55,812 nucleotides of DNA from Devosia sp. (lineage in GTDB: Bacteria; Pseudomonadota; Alphaproteobacteria; Rhizobiales; Devosiaceae): positions 1 to 55,812 of the forward strand of contig JAHCJW010000006.1 in the NCBI GenBank assembly GCA_026126125.1, in the 5' to 3' direction. Shown here one piece after another: positions 33,510-42,024 of this stretch; the first letter of the stretch is position 1, and each line of letters opens with the position of its first letter. Made by a program: the position numbers and the translations under genes. The notes beneath the pieces are model-generated. The model was not told where the DNA came from. It saw nothing but the letters and a program-made list of their open reading frames with translations, and ran no database searches.

Positions 33510-34864
33510 GTGCGGTCACTTTCGGAAAGGCTGACGGATGAACCGGGGCCATGGCTGTCGCCCGATCGGACGGCATGGGCGGCGGCGGTGACGCCGTGGC
33601 TCATCGCTTGGCTGCGGCGCATTTTCTGTGCCCAGGCAGGCGAACCATCAGCGGCTGAAGGAGGGGATTGTTCGGGTGACGGGACGCCCCCGACCGTTCC
33701 CATGGAGGAACTGCCGCCGGACGCTGTGAACCCGGCTCTCGCGCCACCGGAATAACTGGATTTCATGCTGTCGGCGGCACGGGTGGCGGCGCGCTTCAAA
33801 GGCGAGATGGCCGCCGACGCGCCGGCGCGGCTAACACCTCCGAGACCGGAAGCGATCCCGGCCGCGCCGGAGCCGCCCATCGAGCCGAGGGTGTAGGCCG
33901 ACGAAGCGGCACCGACGGCCGCGGCACCACCGCGTGCAAGCGTGGCACCACCCGACATTGCAGCGCCTCCGGCCTTGGCGGCAAGCATGGTCGCGCCTCC
34001 GGCCGCCACAGCAGAACCACCAACGGCGAGGCCGGTCCCGACGGCAGCGCCCGCGCCGAGCTGTGGGCCACCCGAAACGAGGCCGGTGGCGATGCCGGGG
34101 CCGAAAATGCCCAACCCGAGAAGGGAAAGAGCGGCCAGGACAATCGCCATGGCGTCGTCGATCGTGGGGGTCGCGCCGCCGAAGCCGGCGGTAAACTGGC
34201 CGAAGAGCGTTGAGCCGATGCCGATGATGACGGCCAAGACCAACACCTTGATGCCACTGGAGATCACGTTCCCCAGAACCCGTTCTGCCATGAACGCGGT
34301 TTTGCCAAAGAGGCCGAAGGGGATCAGTACAAAGCCAGCCAGCGTCGTCAGCTTGAACTCGATCAGCGTCACGAAGAGTTGGATCGCCAGGATGAAGAAT
34401 GCGAGGATAACCAGCGCCCAGGCGAAAAACAGGCAAAGGATCTGCACGAGGTTTTCAAAGACGGCGATCCATCCCATGAGATCGGAGATGGATTCCAGGA
34501 GAGGCCGCCCCGCATCGAGCCCAGTCTGGGCGACACGGCCGGGGCGCAAGAGATCGGCGACAGAGAATCCGGTGCCCGAGGCCATCAGGCCCAGCCCGGC
34601 GAAGCTCTCGAAGACGATCCGGGCGAGGTTGTTCCAATTGCTGATGATGTAGGCGAAGACACCCACGAACAAAGTCTTTTTGACGAGCCGCGCCATGATG
34701 TCGTCATCCGCGCCCCATGCCCAGAACAGCGCGGCCAGCGTGACATCGATGACGATCAGCGTCGTCGCAATGAACGCGACCTCGCCGCCAAGCAGGCCGA
34801 AGCCGCTGTCGATGTAGCTGGTGAAGATGCCAAGAAAATTGTCGATGACCCCCGTTCCACCCAT
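33506..34864 (-). CDS. trbL: Conjugal transfer protein TrbL (VirB6-like)
   Basis: TrbL is a polytopic inner-membrane protein of 452 aa. The N-terminal two-thirds has six or more hydrophobic helices; the C-terminal third is a low-complexity Gly/Ala/Ser-rich tail (GGSAVAAGGATMLAAKAGG...). This is the TrbL/VirB6 layout that forms the inner-membrane channel. The start MGGTGVIDNFLGIFTSYIDSG is family-typical. It overlaps trbF by 4 bp. Confidence 0.93.
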   Translation of the reverse strand: MGGTGVIDNFLGIFTSYIDSGFGLLGGEVAFIATTLIVIDVTLAALFWAWGADDDIMARLVKKTLFVGVFAYIISNWNNLARIVFESFAGLGLMASGTGFSVADLLRPGRVAQTGLDAGRPLLESISDLMGWIAVFENLVQILCLFFAWALVILAFFILAIQLFVTLIEFKLTTLAGFVLIPFGLFGKTAFMAERVLGNVISSGIKVLVLAVIIGIGSTLFGQFTAGFGGATPTIDDAMAIVLAALSLLGLGIFGPGIATGLVSGGPQLGAGAAVGTGLAVGGSAVAAGGATMLAAKAGGAAMSGGATLARGGAAAVGAASSAYTLGSMGGSGAAGIASGLGGVSRAGASAAISPLKRAATRAADSMKSSYSGGARAGFTASGGSSSMGTVGGVPSPEQSPPSAADGSPAWAQKMRRSQAMSHGVTAAAHAVRSGDSHGPGSSVSLSESDRT

Positions 34865-34867
34865 GGC

Positions 34868-35155
34868 TCATTTCCCTCCGTTCGGTGCAGACGTCGCCGG
34901 ACCGGGTGTGCGGCCGAGGAAGCGATCGCGTGTCTCGGCCCAGATACGAAGACAGGTCGGATCGTTGGCGGCGGCCTCTCCGAGCTGCTGGCAATGACGT
35001 TGCCCCTCGCGCAGCGGATCGGCCGGAGGCTGGAATGCGGGAGCGGAAGGCGCGGGAACGTTCACGTCCTCGCGGGTCATCTCGATGATGGTCGCCGTTA
35101 AGGCGACGGCGATGAACACTATGGCGGCGATCCGGGCCAGCACCTTCCCTTCCAT
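34868..35155 (-). CDS. Putative entry-exclusion protein (TrbK-alt)
   Basis: The protein is 95 aa from ATG 35155. It has a hydrophobic N-terminal segment (VLARIAAIVFIAVALTATI) and a short periplasmic part with two Cys (HCQQLG...TCLRIW). It matches the alternative TrbK family at this position in Trb operons, which is thought to block redundant transfer. It lies between trbJ and trbL. Confidence 0.8.
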   Translation of the reverse strand: MEGKVLARIAAIVFIAVALTATIIEMTREDVNVPAPSAPAFQPPADPLREGQRHCQQLGEAAANDPTCLRIWAETRDRFLGRTPGPATSAPNGGK

Positions 35156-35171
35156 GATCGGAGCTCCAACC

Positions 35172-35954
35172 TCAGTTGAACATCCGGGCATTGCCGGGCT
35201 GGTAGCCCGACCCCGGCGTTAGGAAGCGCTCGCGCTGGATGCGGCCCTGCTCAGCGGCCGTCGCACGTTCGGCCTCGGTCAGCGCGTCGGCGCGGCCGTT
35301 TGCCGAAATCACCGCGATCAGGTCGGAGAGCTGCTGCGATTGCAGGGCGAGAAGCTGATTGCCAGCTTGCGTAGCCTGAAGCGCGCCGGTCGCGCCCTGG
35401 CTCTCGCCGATGAGCGTGGACATCTCGGCACGGTTGCTGTCGATGTTGCCAACTACGCCCGCCTGCACGCGCATGGCATCCTGCAAGCCACCGACGGTGT
35501 TCTCCCAGCGCGAGCGCGCATCGGCGATCAATTGCTGGTCGGTGGCCGTGAGGGATAGATTGCCGTAGTCCTGCTGGAACATCTGGTCGATGTTCTGCAC
35601 GTCGAACGCGATATTCTGGGCTTGCCCGAGAAGCTGCTGGGTGCGCTGGACGTTCTGCTGAAGCGCCTGAAGCGAGCTGTGGGGCAGGCTCGCGAGATTC
35701 CGCGCCTGATTGATCAACATCTGCGCTTCGTTCTGGAGCGAGGTGATCTGGTTGTTGATCTGCTCCAGCGTGCGCGCTGCCGTCAACAAGTTCTCGGCGT
35801 GGTTGGTCGGGTCATAGACGATGCGGCCGAACCCGCCGAAGAAGGCATGGGCTGGTGCCGTGAACACCGGCGCTAGCGCCAAAGGTGCGGCAAGCGCGAG
35901 TGCGAGCGCCGAAGCGCCCGCCACGCGGCTGAGACGGAGCATTTTGCGCGTCAT
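35172..35954 (-). CDS. trbJ: P-type conjugative transfer protein TrbJ (VirB5-like)
   Basis: TrbJ is 260 aa with a signal peptide (about residues 1-36, ending APAHA), then a long helical region (NHAENLLTAARTLEQINNQITSLQNEAQM in family order), and FQQDYGNLSL. VirB5/TrbJ proteins sit at the pilus tip. It overlaps the trbE stop by 4 bp. Confidence 0.92.
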   Translation of the reverse strand: MTRKMLRLSRVAGASALALALAAPLALAPVFTAPAHAFFGGFGRIVYDPTNHAENLLTAARTLEQINNQITSLQNEAQMLINQARNLASLPHSSLQALQQNVQRTQQLLGQAQNIAFDVQNIDQMFQQDYGNLSLTATDQQLIADARSRWENTVGGLQDAMRVQAGVVGNIDSNRAEMSTLIGESQGATGALQATQAGNQLLALQSQQLSDLIAVISANGRADALTEAERATAAEQGRIQRERFLTPGSGYQPGNARMFN

Positions 35955-38461
35955 GGGGTAATCTCCTCTTCTTCCAGGGTGAAATCGAACTCGGCGTCAT
36001 CGAAGACGATGGGCGTCAGGTCCTCGCTTTCGGTGGCGAGGTTGGTGAGGTCCGGGATCAGATCGGTGGCCCATTCGACGCCGCGCGCCTTGAGCCAAGC
36101 GGCGAGGAAGCCGTCTCGGCCGTGTTCGGCGAAGATCTCGGCAATCAGCGTCTGGTCGGATTTGGCGGAAGCGGCGCAGAGCGCGAGGCCGACTTCGCTG
36201 AGGCCCAGTTCGAACAGCCGGTTGCCGCGTCGCGACTGGCAGTAGTAGTCCCGCTTGGGTGTCGCCCGCGCGAGAATCTCGATCTGACGGTCATTGAGGC
36301 CGAACCGCCTGTAGATCGCGGTGATCTGCGGCTCGATGGCGCGCTCGTTCGGTAGCAGGAGCCGCGTCGGGCAGCTTTCGATGATCGCGGGCGCGATATT
36401 ACTGCCATCGATGTCGCTGAGGCTTTGCGTGGCGAAGATGACGCTGGCGTTTTTCTTGCGCAGGGTTTTCAGCCATTCGCGGAGCTGGTCCGCGAACCCT
36501 TCGTCATCGAGCGCCAGCCAGCCCTCATCGATGATCAGCAGCGTCGGCCGCCCGTCCAGCCTGTCGCCGACGCGGTGAAACAGGTAGGAGAGGACGGCGG
36601 GGGCGGCGCCGGTTCCGACCAGGCCCTCGATCTCGAACGCCTGCACGTCGGCTGAACCAAGATGCTCGGCCTCGGCGTCGAGCAGACGGCCATAAGGACC
36701 ACCGACGCAATAGGCGCGCAGCGCCTGTTTCAGATCGTTCGACTGGAGCAGGACCGCGAGACCGGTGATGGTCCGCTCCCCGACGGGCGCCGAGGCAAGC
36801 GAGGTCAGCGCCGTCCAGATGTATTCCTTTACCTCCGGGGTGATCTGGATGTTCTCGCGCGTCAGGATCGCGACGATCCAGTCCGCCGCCCAGGCGCGCT
36901 CGGCGGTTTGATGGATACGGGCCAGCGGTTGCAACGAAACGGACGTCTCGGAAGCATCGGTCAGTTCGCCACCAAGATCATGCCAGTCGCCACCCATGGC
37001 CAGCGCGGCGGCGCGGATCGAGCCGCCGAAGTCGAAGGCAAAAATCTGTGATCCCACGTAGCGGCGGAACTGCAACGCCATCAGCGCCAGCAGCACCGAC
37101 TTGCCCGCACCTGTGGGACCGACGACAAGGGTGTGGCCCACATCGCCGACATGGAGAGAAAGCCGGAACGGGGTCGATCCTTCGGTCCTGCCATAGAGCA
37201 GCGGGGGCGCGCCGAAGTGATCGTCCCGTTCCGGCCCTGCCCACACGGCGGACGAGGGAACCATGTGGGCAAGGTTGAGCGTCGAGATCGGGGGCTGGCG
37301 GACATTGGCATAGGCATGTCCGGGCAGGCTGCCGAGCCAGGCGTCGACGGCATTGACCGTCTCGACCATGACGCTGAAATCACGGGACTGGATGATCTTC
37401 TCGACCAGGCGCAGCTTTTCGTCGGCGCGGCGGGCATCCTCGTCCCAGACGGTGACGGTCGCCGTGACATAGGCCATCCCGGCCATGTCGGCGCCGAGTT
37501 CCTGCAAGGCCATGTCCGCGTCGGCGGCCTTGTTTGCTGCATCGGTGTCCACGAGCGCGGATTGCTCGTTGGTCATCACCTCCTTGATGATCGCCGCGAT
37601 GCTCTTGCGCTTTGCGAACCATTGCCGCCTGATCTTCGTCAGCAGCCGGGTCGCGTCGGTCTTGTCCATGAGGATGGCGCGGGTGGACCATCGGTAGGGG
37701 AAGGCCAGCCGGTTCATCTCGTCGAGCAGGCCGGGGGTGGTCGTGCCCGGAAAGCCGGTGATCGTCAGCACCCGGAGATGCTGATTGCCCAGGCGCGGCT
37801 CCAGCCCGCCGGTCAGCGGCTGATCGGCTAACAGCGCGTCGAGATACATCGGCACCTCGGGCACACGCACGCGATGCCGGTTGGTCGAGATGGTGGAATG
37901 GAGGTAGGTCAGCGTGCCAGCGTCATCGAGCCAGCGGCATTCCGGCATCATGCCGTCGAGCAACGCCAGCACGCGATCGGTGCGGTCGATAAAGCCACGC
38001 ACCAGCTCCCACGGGTTCACGCCCGAGGTCTCGCGCCCCTCATAGAGCCAGGATTCCGAGCGTGCGGCATCTTCTGCGGGCGGGAGCCAGAGGAAGGTCA
38101 GGAAATAGCCCGAGACGAAATGGCTGCCCTCCTCCTCGAAATCGGCCTTGCGCTCGGCATCGACCAGCGCCGAGGCGGGATCGGGGAAACGGCTGGCCGG
38201 ATAGGTGGCGGCTTCCGAGCGCTGCGCCTCGACGAAGATGGCCCAGCCTGAGCCGAGGCGGCGGAAGGCGTTGTTCAGCCGTCCGGCCACCGCGACCAGT
38301 TCGGCCGCGACGGCGGAATCCAGATCGGGCCCGCGAAACTTCGCGGTCCGCTGGAATGAACCGTCCTTGTTGAGCACGACGCCCGAGCCGATCAGCGCCA
38401 CCCAGGGGAGATAATCGGCGAGGCGGGATGCGGTGCGGCGGTATTCCGCGAGATTCATCAT
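35951..38461 (-). CDS. trbE: Conjugal transfer ATPase TrbE (VirB4-like)
   Basis: TrbE is 836 aa, the large secretion ATPase. It has the VirB4 N-terminal CagE-like domain, then the Walker A VVGPTGAGKSVLLALM (about 445-460), Walker B LLIIDEGWLAL, and the ASVIFATQSLSDI block. It energises pilus assembly and substrate transfer at the inner membrane. The start is ATGATG, so Met1 or Met2 (38458) can be used. It follows trbD by 10 bp. Confidence 0.95.
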   Translation of the reverse strand: MMNLAEYRRTASRLADYLPWVALIGSGVVLNKDGSFQRTAKFRGPDLDSAVAAELVAVAGRLNNAFRRLGSGWAIFVEAQRSEAATYPASRFPDPASALVDAERKADFEEEGSHFVSGYFLTFLWLPPAEDAARSESWLYEGRETSGVNPWELVRGFIDRTDRVLALLDGMMPECRWLDDAGTLTYLHSTISTNRHRVRVPEVPMYLDALLADQPLTGGLEPRLGNQHLRVLTITGFPGTTTPGLLDEMNRLAFPYRWSTRAILMDKTDATRLLTKIRRQWFAKRKSIAAIIKEVMTNEQSALVDTDAANKAADADMALQELGADMAGMAYVTATVTVWDEDARRADEKLRLVEKIIQSRDFSVMVETVNAVDAWLGSLPGHAYANVRQPPISTLNLAHMVPSSAVWAGPERDDHFGAPPLLYGRTEGSTPFRLSLHVGDVGHTLVVGPTGAGKSVLLALMALQFRRYVGSQIFAFDFGGSIRAAALAMGGDWHDLGGELTDASETSVSLQPLARIHQTAERAWAADWIVAILTRENIQITPEVKEYIWTALTSLASAPVGERTITGLAVLLQSNDLKQALRAYCVGGPYGRLLDAEAEHLGSADVQAFEIEGLVGTGAAPAVLSYLFHRVGDRLDGRPTLLIIDEGWLALDDEGFADQLREWLKTLRKKNASVIFATQSLSDIDGSNIAPAIIESCPTRLLLPNERAIEPQITAIYRRFGLNDRQIEILARATPKRDYYCQSRRGNRLFELGLSEVGLALCAASAKSDQTLIAEIFAEHGRDGFLAAWLKARGVEWATDLIPDLTNLATESEDLTPIVFDDAEFDFTLEEEEITP

Positions 38462-38471
38462 GGCTCGGACC

Positions 38472-38753
38472 TCACACCGAGAGAAAAGCCGGGATGCGCA
38501 GGTGGCGGCGCGCGACCTCGACGAAGAACGGATCGCGCTTGGCCGCCCAGACGGCAGCGATGTGACCGACCGCCCAGATCAGGATGCCGGCGAGCCAGAG
38601 CTGAAGGCCGAGGCCGACCGCACCGGCGAGCGTGCCGTTCAGGATGGCGACGGAGCGCGGCGCCCCGCCGAGCAGGATCGGCTCGGTCAGGGCGCGGTGA
38701 ACCGGGATCGAGAAACCCGGCACTTCGTCGAGCGCTTCGAACGCGAGCGCCAT
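38472..38753 (-). CDS. trbD: Conjugal transfer protein TrbD (VirB3-like)
   Basis: TrbD is a small inner-membrane protein of 93 aa (MALAFEALDEVPGFSIPVHRAL...), with one long hydrophobic region (about residues 42-70) and a basic C terminus ending RRHLRIPAFLSV. This is the VirB3/TrbD pattern. Its ATG shares one base with the trbC stop (TGATG), so it is translationally coupled. Confidence 0.92.
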   Translation of the reverse strand: MALAFEALDEVPGFSIPVHRALTEPILLGGAPRSVAILNGTLAGAVGLGLQLWLAGILIWAVGHIAAVWAAKRDPFFVEVARRHLRIPAFLSV

Positions 38754-39082
38754 CAGACCAGCGCCCCGCCGCCGAAGCTGAAAAAGGACAGGAAGAAGCT
38801 CGACGCCGCAAAGGCGATGGAGATCCCGAATACGATCTGGATCAGGCGCCTGAAACCGCCGCCGGTGTCGCCGAAGGCCAGCGTCAGGCCTGTGACGATG
38901 ATGATGATCACGGCGACGATCTTCGCCACTGGCCCTTCTACGGATTCGAGAATGGATTGCAGCGGCGCTTCCCAGGGCATCGAGGAGCCCGAGGCAAGGG
39001 CCGGAGACGTCATCAGGCTCGCGCAGGCGACGATGGCAGCGGTTGCGACATGGTGGCGGATACGAAAGGCGCGACGGATCAT
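38753..39082 (-). CDS. trbC: Conjugal transfer pilin TrbC (VirB2-like)
   Basis: TrbC is the major pilin, 109 aa. A signal region ends near SPALASGSS, then two hydrophobic helices (about 50-70 and 80-105) separated by a basic turn. It overlaps trbB by 4 bp and trbD by 1 bp. Confidence 0.92.
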   Translation of the reverse strand: MIRRAFRIRHHVATAAIVACASLMTSPALASGSSMPWEAPLQSILESVEGPVAKIVAVIIIIVTGLTLAFGDTGGGFRRLIQIVFGISIAFAASSFFLSFFSFGGGALV

Positions 39083-40077
39083 TCAGTTTCTCCAGTGTTG
39101 TAAGCGGTGTCGGGTTCTGAAGTGGCGGGTGAAATCCGGTAGTCGCCGTCCGGCCCAAGCCCGTCGACGCGGGCAAGCTCGGCAAGGCGTCGCGCTGAAC
39201 CGCGACCAGCGAGAACGGCGACGAGATCGATGGTCTCCGCGATCATGGCGCGGGGGACGGTAACGACAGCTTCTTGGATGAGTTGTTCGAGACGGCGCAG
39301 CGCCCCGATCCCGGAGCCGGCATGAATAGTCCCGATGCCGCCAGGGTGTCCGGTGCCCCAGGCTTTGAGGAGATCGAGCGCCTCGGCCCCACGCACCTCG
39401 CCGATGGGGATTCGATCGGGGCGCAGGCGCAGGGACGACCGCACCAGTTCGGCCAAGGTGGCGACGCCATCCTTGGTCCGCATGGCGACGAGATTAGGCG
39501 CGGCGCATTGCAGCTCGCGGGTATCCTCGATGATGACGACGCGATCCTGCGTCTTCGCCACCTCAGCGAGTAGTGCGTTCGTGAGCGTCGTTTTGCCTGT
39601 GCTCGTGCCGCCGGCAACCAGTATATTGGCGCAAGATACAACGGCCGCGCGCAGCGTCTCGGCCTGATCGGCATCCATGATGCCCGCCGCAACATAGTCG
39701 TCCAGGCTGAACACGGCGACGGCGGGCTTGCGAATGGCAAAGGCGGGCGCAGCGACGACGGGCGGCAGCAATCCCTCAAAGCGCTCCCCGGTTTCCGGCA
39801 GTTCGGCCGAGACGCGCGGGCTGCGCGTATGCACTTCGACGCCCACATGGTGGGCCACCAGCCGCACGATGCGCTCGCCGTCTGTGGCGGAGAGTATCTC
39901 GCCGGTATCTGACAGACCCTCCGACAGCCGGTCCACCCAGATCCGGCCATCGGGGTTCAGCATGACCTCGACAACAGATGGGTCTTGCAGGAGGTTCGAG
40001 ATGGCAGGCCCGAGCGCCGTCCGGAGCATGCGCGCGCCGCGGTCCACACTTGCCTGTTCGTGGTTGATGCCTGCCAT
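39079..40077 (-). CDS. trbB: Conjugal transfer ATPase TrbB (VirB11-like)
   Basis: TrbB is a 332-aa hexameric secretion ATPase. The Walker A is GGTSTGKT (156-163), the Asp-box [12 protein letters not shown] follows, then [33 protein letters not shown] in the expected order and [13 protein letters not shown] (His box). ATG 40077 has GGGGAC upstream. It is the first gene of the trb run, but the neighbour upstream is the defence island instead of copG. Confidence 0.95.
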   Translation of the reverse strand: MAGINHEQASVDRGARMLRTALGPAISNLLQDPSVVEVMLNPDGRIWVDRLSEGLSDTGEILSATDGERIVRLVAHHVGVEVHTRSPRVSAELPETGERFEGLLPPVVAAPAFAIRKPAVAVFSLDDYVAAGIMDADQAETLRAAVVSCANILVAGGTSTGKTTLTNALLAEVAKTQDRVVIIEDTRELQCAAPNLVAMRTKDGVATLAELVRSSLRLRPDRIPIGEVRGAEALDLLKAWGTGHPGGIGTIHAGSGIGALRRLEQLIQEAVVTVPRAMIAETIDLVAVLAGRGSARRLAELARVDGLGPDGDYRISPATSEPDTAYNTGETE

Positions 40078-40506
40078 CTCGTCCCCGTTCCACCGGGGAG
40101 GCGAGAGAAGATCCCCGGATGGGGATCACTAAAAGAGCCGCAACACGGACCGATTCAACAAGTTTCGGCCGTCGTAGTAGTGTGGGATAAAAATACAGGA
40201 GATTGGCGGTTGTGCCTCTCAGCACCAAGATGGAGCTGCATAGTTGAACCGTTTGGCAAGAGCGGAGCGACTCGACGAGTCATACCGCTTCGCGGGACAG
40301 AGCTGCCATTCGCTACGGCAGCGACCAGTGTTCGCTTCTGGGTGGATTCCTGCTCGACCGCTTCTGAGCGGCGGAGATGGGAAAGCAGCCATCCAAGTGG
40401 CCGCCGCAGTTCGAATGCAAAGCGCTCGATCTCAGCCATCGCGGGTTCCGGAACACTGGAGAGACGTAGTGAAAAAGAACAGACCTCGTCGTCGACGAGC
40501 CGCTTC
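40078..40506. other. Island/trbB junction: intergenic region with hairpin
   Basis: The region between the helicase stop and trbB has no convincing gene. A minus-strand open frame (40439-40155, 94 aa) begins MAEIERFAFELRRPLGWLL but has a weak ribosome site and no known family. A 7-bp stem, GATCCCC (40110-40116) and GGGGATC (40121-40127), lies 33 bp before trbB. It probably contains the trbB promoter and the island's right edge. Confidence 0.5.
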
Positions 40507-42024
40507 CTACAGGTTGAACAGCGGACTGGGCTTCGCTTTCGAAACGACCAGCATCAGCGAGCGGGTCGCCCGACTGAGCGCGACATATAGCCGGGCGCGC
40601 GACGCCTTGGTGTTCGAAAAATTGTCAGCGTCGCACGGTAGGACCATCACATTTTCGAATTCGAGGCCTTTGGCCTTGTGGATCGTGCTGATCGCTTTCA
40701 TCGGCAGCTGTGGTCGGGCGTGGGTGCGTCGCCGAGCGATTTCGGCAAAGCCGTCATCGGCATCCTCGAACCGGCCGAGCAGGATCGCCTCGGCAAACTC
40801 GCGGCCATGATGGATGCGGACGTCAGCAAAGGCCGCTTCATTCGCTGCCAGGCTCCGCAGGTGGTTGAGCGCTCGTGCCACGCCGCGATGATCCGGGCAC
40901 TCGACGATATGACGAGCCATCGCCTGGAGATGCTGCGGCTTGCCGTTGCAAGGTTTGGCGCATCCCTCCTGCGCCTCGAGCACGAAGCGGTTGCCGAAGG
41001 CCGTCGGCGAAAACCCCGAGGCGACCGAGCCCATGAATGTGAGCATGCCGCGCGCCAGTGACTCGGCATTGCCCTGATGGGCCGCACAATGCGCGGCGAG
41101 CGTGGACAGCCCTTCGCGAACATGGCCTTCCCAGATCGGCAGGCGCCGGTTGAAGAAGGCACGCAAGGCGGTGACGCGATCATTTTGTCCGGTAAGGACG
41201 AGCAAAGACGGCGCGTTGGCGCGTGCGTAGATTGCAGGACTCTCTTGCGCGTCCACTCGGAACCCGGTGCGCTGCGGTGAGCTGTTCTCGGCAACATGGA
41301 CGGTGAGCCCGGCCGGAAGGTTGCCGGTGAGGTCGATCTTGCCGCCATCACGCAGCGTCGCGCGCGAGGCGAGGATCCAGGCGCCGAGCTCGGGCTGGAC
41401 GTTTGCCCAGCGATGAGGCTGGTCGAGTTCCTCAAACCGATCGGCTGCGGCCTTGAGATTCTCCCAGCGCTGTTCTGCGGCGGCGGTTTGCGCCTGGGTG
41501 CCGGTGAAGATCATTTGCATCGGATCGGCGAACACACGAAGCTGCGCCCCGCCGCGATGCAGCGCCATGACAAGTGTATGCTGGTCGGCGCTTGCGTCCT
41601 GATGCTCGTCGCAGACGACGATCGGATAACGCCGGGCCACACAGTCCGCGATCGCAGGATGCCGGGTCAGCAGGCGTGCCACCCTCTCGCCCAGCAGGTC
41701 GTACCCTTTTGGGGTGCGCCGTGCCCAAGCGCCGACATCCTCAGGCAGGCCAAGGGGGTGGCGGTAGGCGCCGGCGATCTCGATCACGAGCCCGTCGATC
41801 GTGCGAATCTCGACGTGGCGGCTGAGACCGTGCGTCCGGCCGGCAAAGACGTCGCAGGCGGCATTGGTGTGAGTCAAAATGAGCAGTCGTCCGTCGCCGA
41901 GGGCGGGCGCGATGTCGCAGGCGTAGCGGGCGCCCTGATAAGTCTTGCCGCAGCCGCCCGGCGCCTCGACGACCACGAGGCGCGCGGCGGAGCGAAGCGC
42001 TTGGGCGACCGTCGCGTCTGACAT
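40507..42024 (-). CDS. gajB: UvrD-like superfamily 1 helicase (Gabija GajB-like)
   Basis: The protein is 505 aa from ATG 42024. Walker A is VVVEAPGGCGKTYQG (about 18-31), Walker B is IVVCDEHQDASADQ, followed by an HRWANVQP motif and the C-terminal motifs STIHKAKGLEFENVMVLP and ARLYVALSRATRSLMLV. This is a compact UvrD/PcrA-like helicase of GajB size. Its ATG shares one base with the stop of the OLD-family gene (TGATG), so the two are coupled. In Gabija, GajB senses or processes DNA ends and activates the GajA nuclease. The frame extends upstream to 42192, but that part is antisense to nothing and overlaps gajA. Confidence 0.85.
   Translation of the reverse strand: MSDATVAQALRSAARLVVVEAPGGCGKTYQGARYACDIAPALGDGRLLILTHTNAACDVFAGRTHGLSRHVEIRTIDGLVIEIAGAYRHPLGLPEDVGAWARRTPKGYDLLGERVARLLTRHPAIADCVARRYPIVVCDEHQDASADQHTLVMALHRGGAQLRVFADPMQMIFTGTQAQTAAAEQRWENLKAAADRFEELDQPHRWANVQPELGAWILASRATLRDGGKIDLTGNLPAGLTVHVAENSSPQRTGFRVDAQESPAIYARANAPSLLVLTGQNDRVTALRAFFNRRLPIWEGHVREGLSTLAAHCAAHQGNAESLARGMLTFMGSVASGFSPTAFGNRFVLEAQEGCAKPCNGKPQHLQAMARHIVECPDHRGVARALNHLRSLAANEAAFADVRIHHGREFAEAILLGRFEDADDGFAEIARRRTHARPQLPMKAISTIHKAKGLEFENVMVLPCDADNFSNTKASRARLYVALSRATRSLMLVVSKAKPSPLFNL

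Noticed and set aside
40155-40439. Third small gene of the defence island (94 codons, minus strand)
   Set aside because: Weak ribosome site, no family, and low-complexity C terminus. Kept only as a remark.
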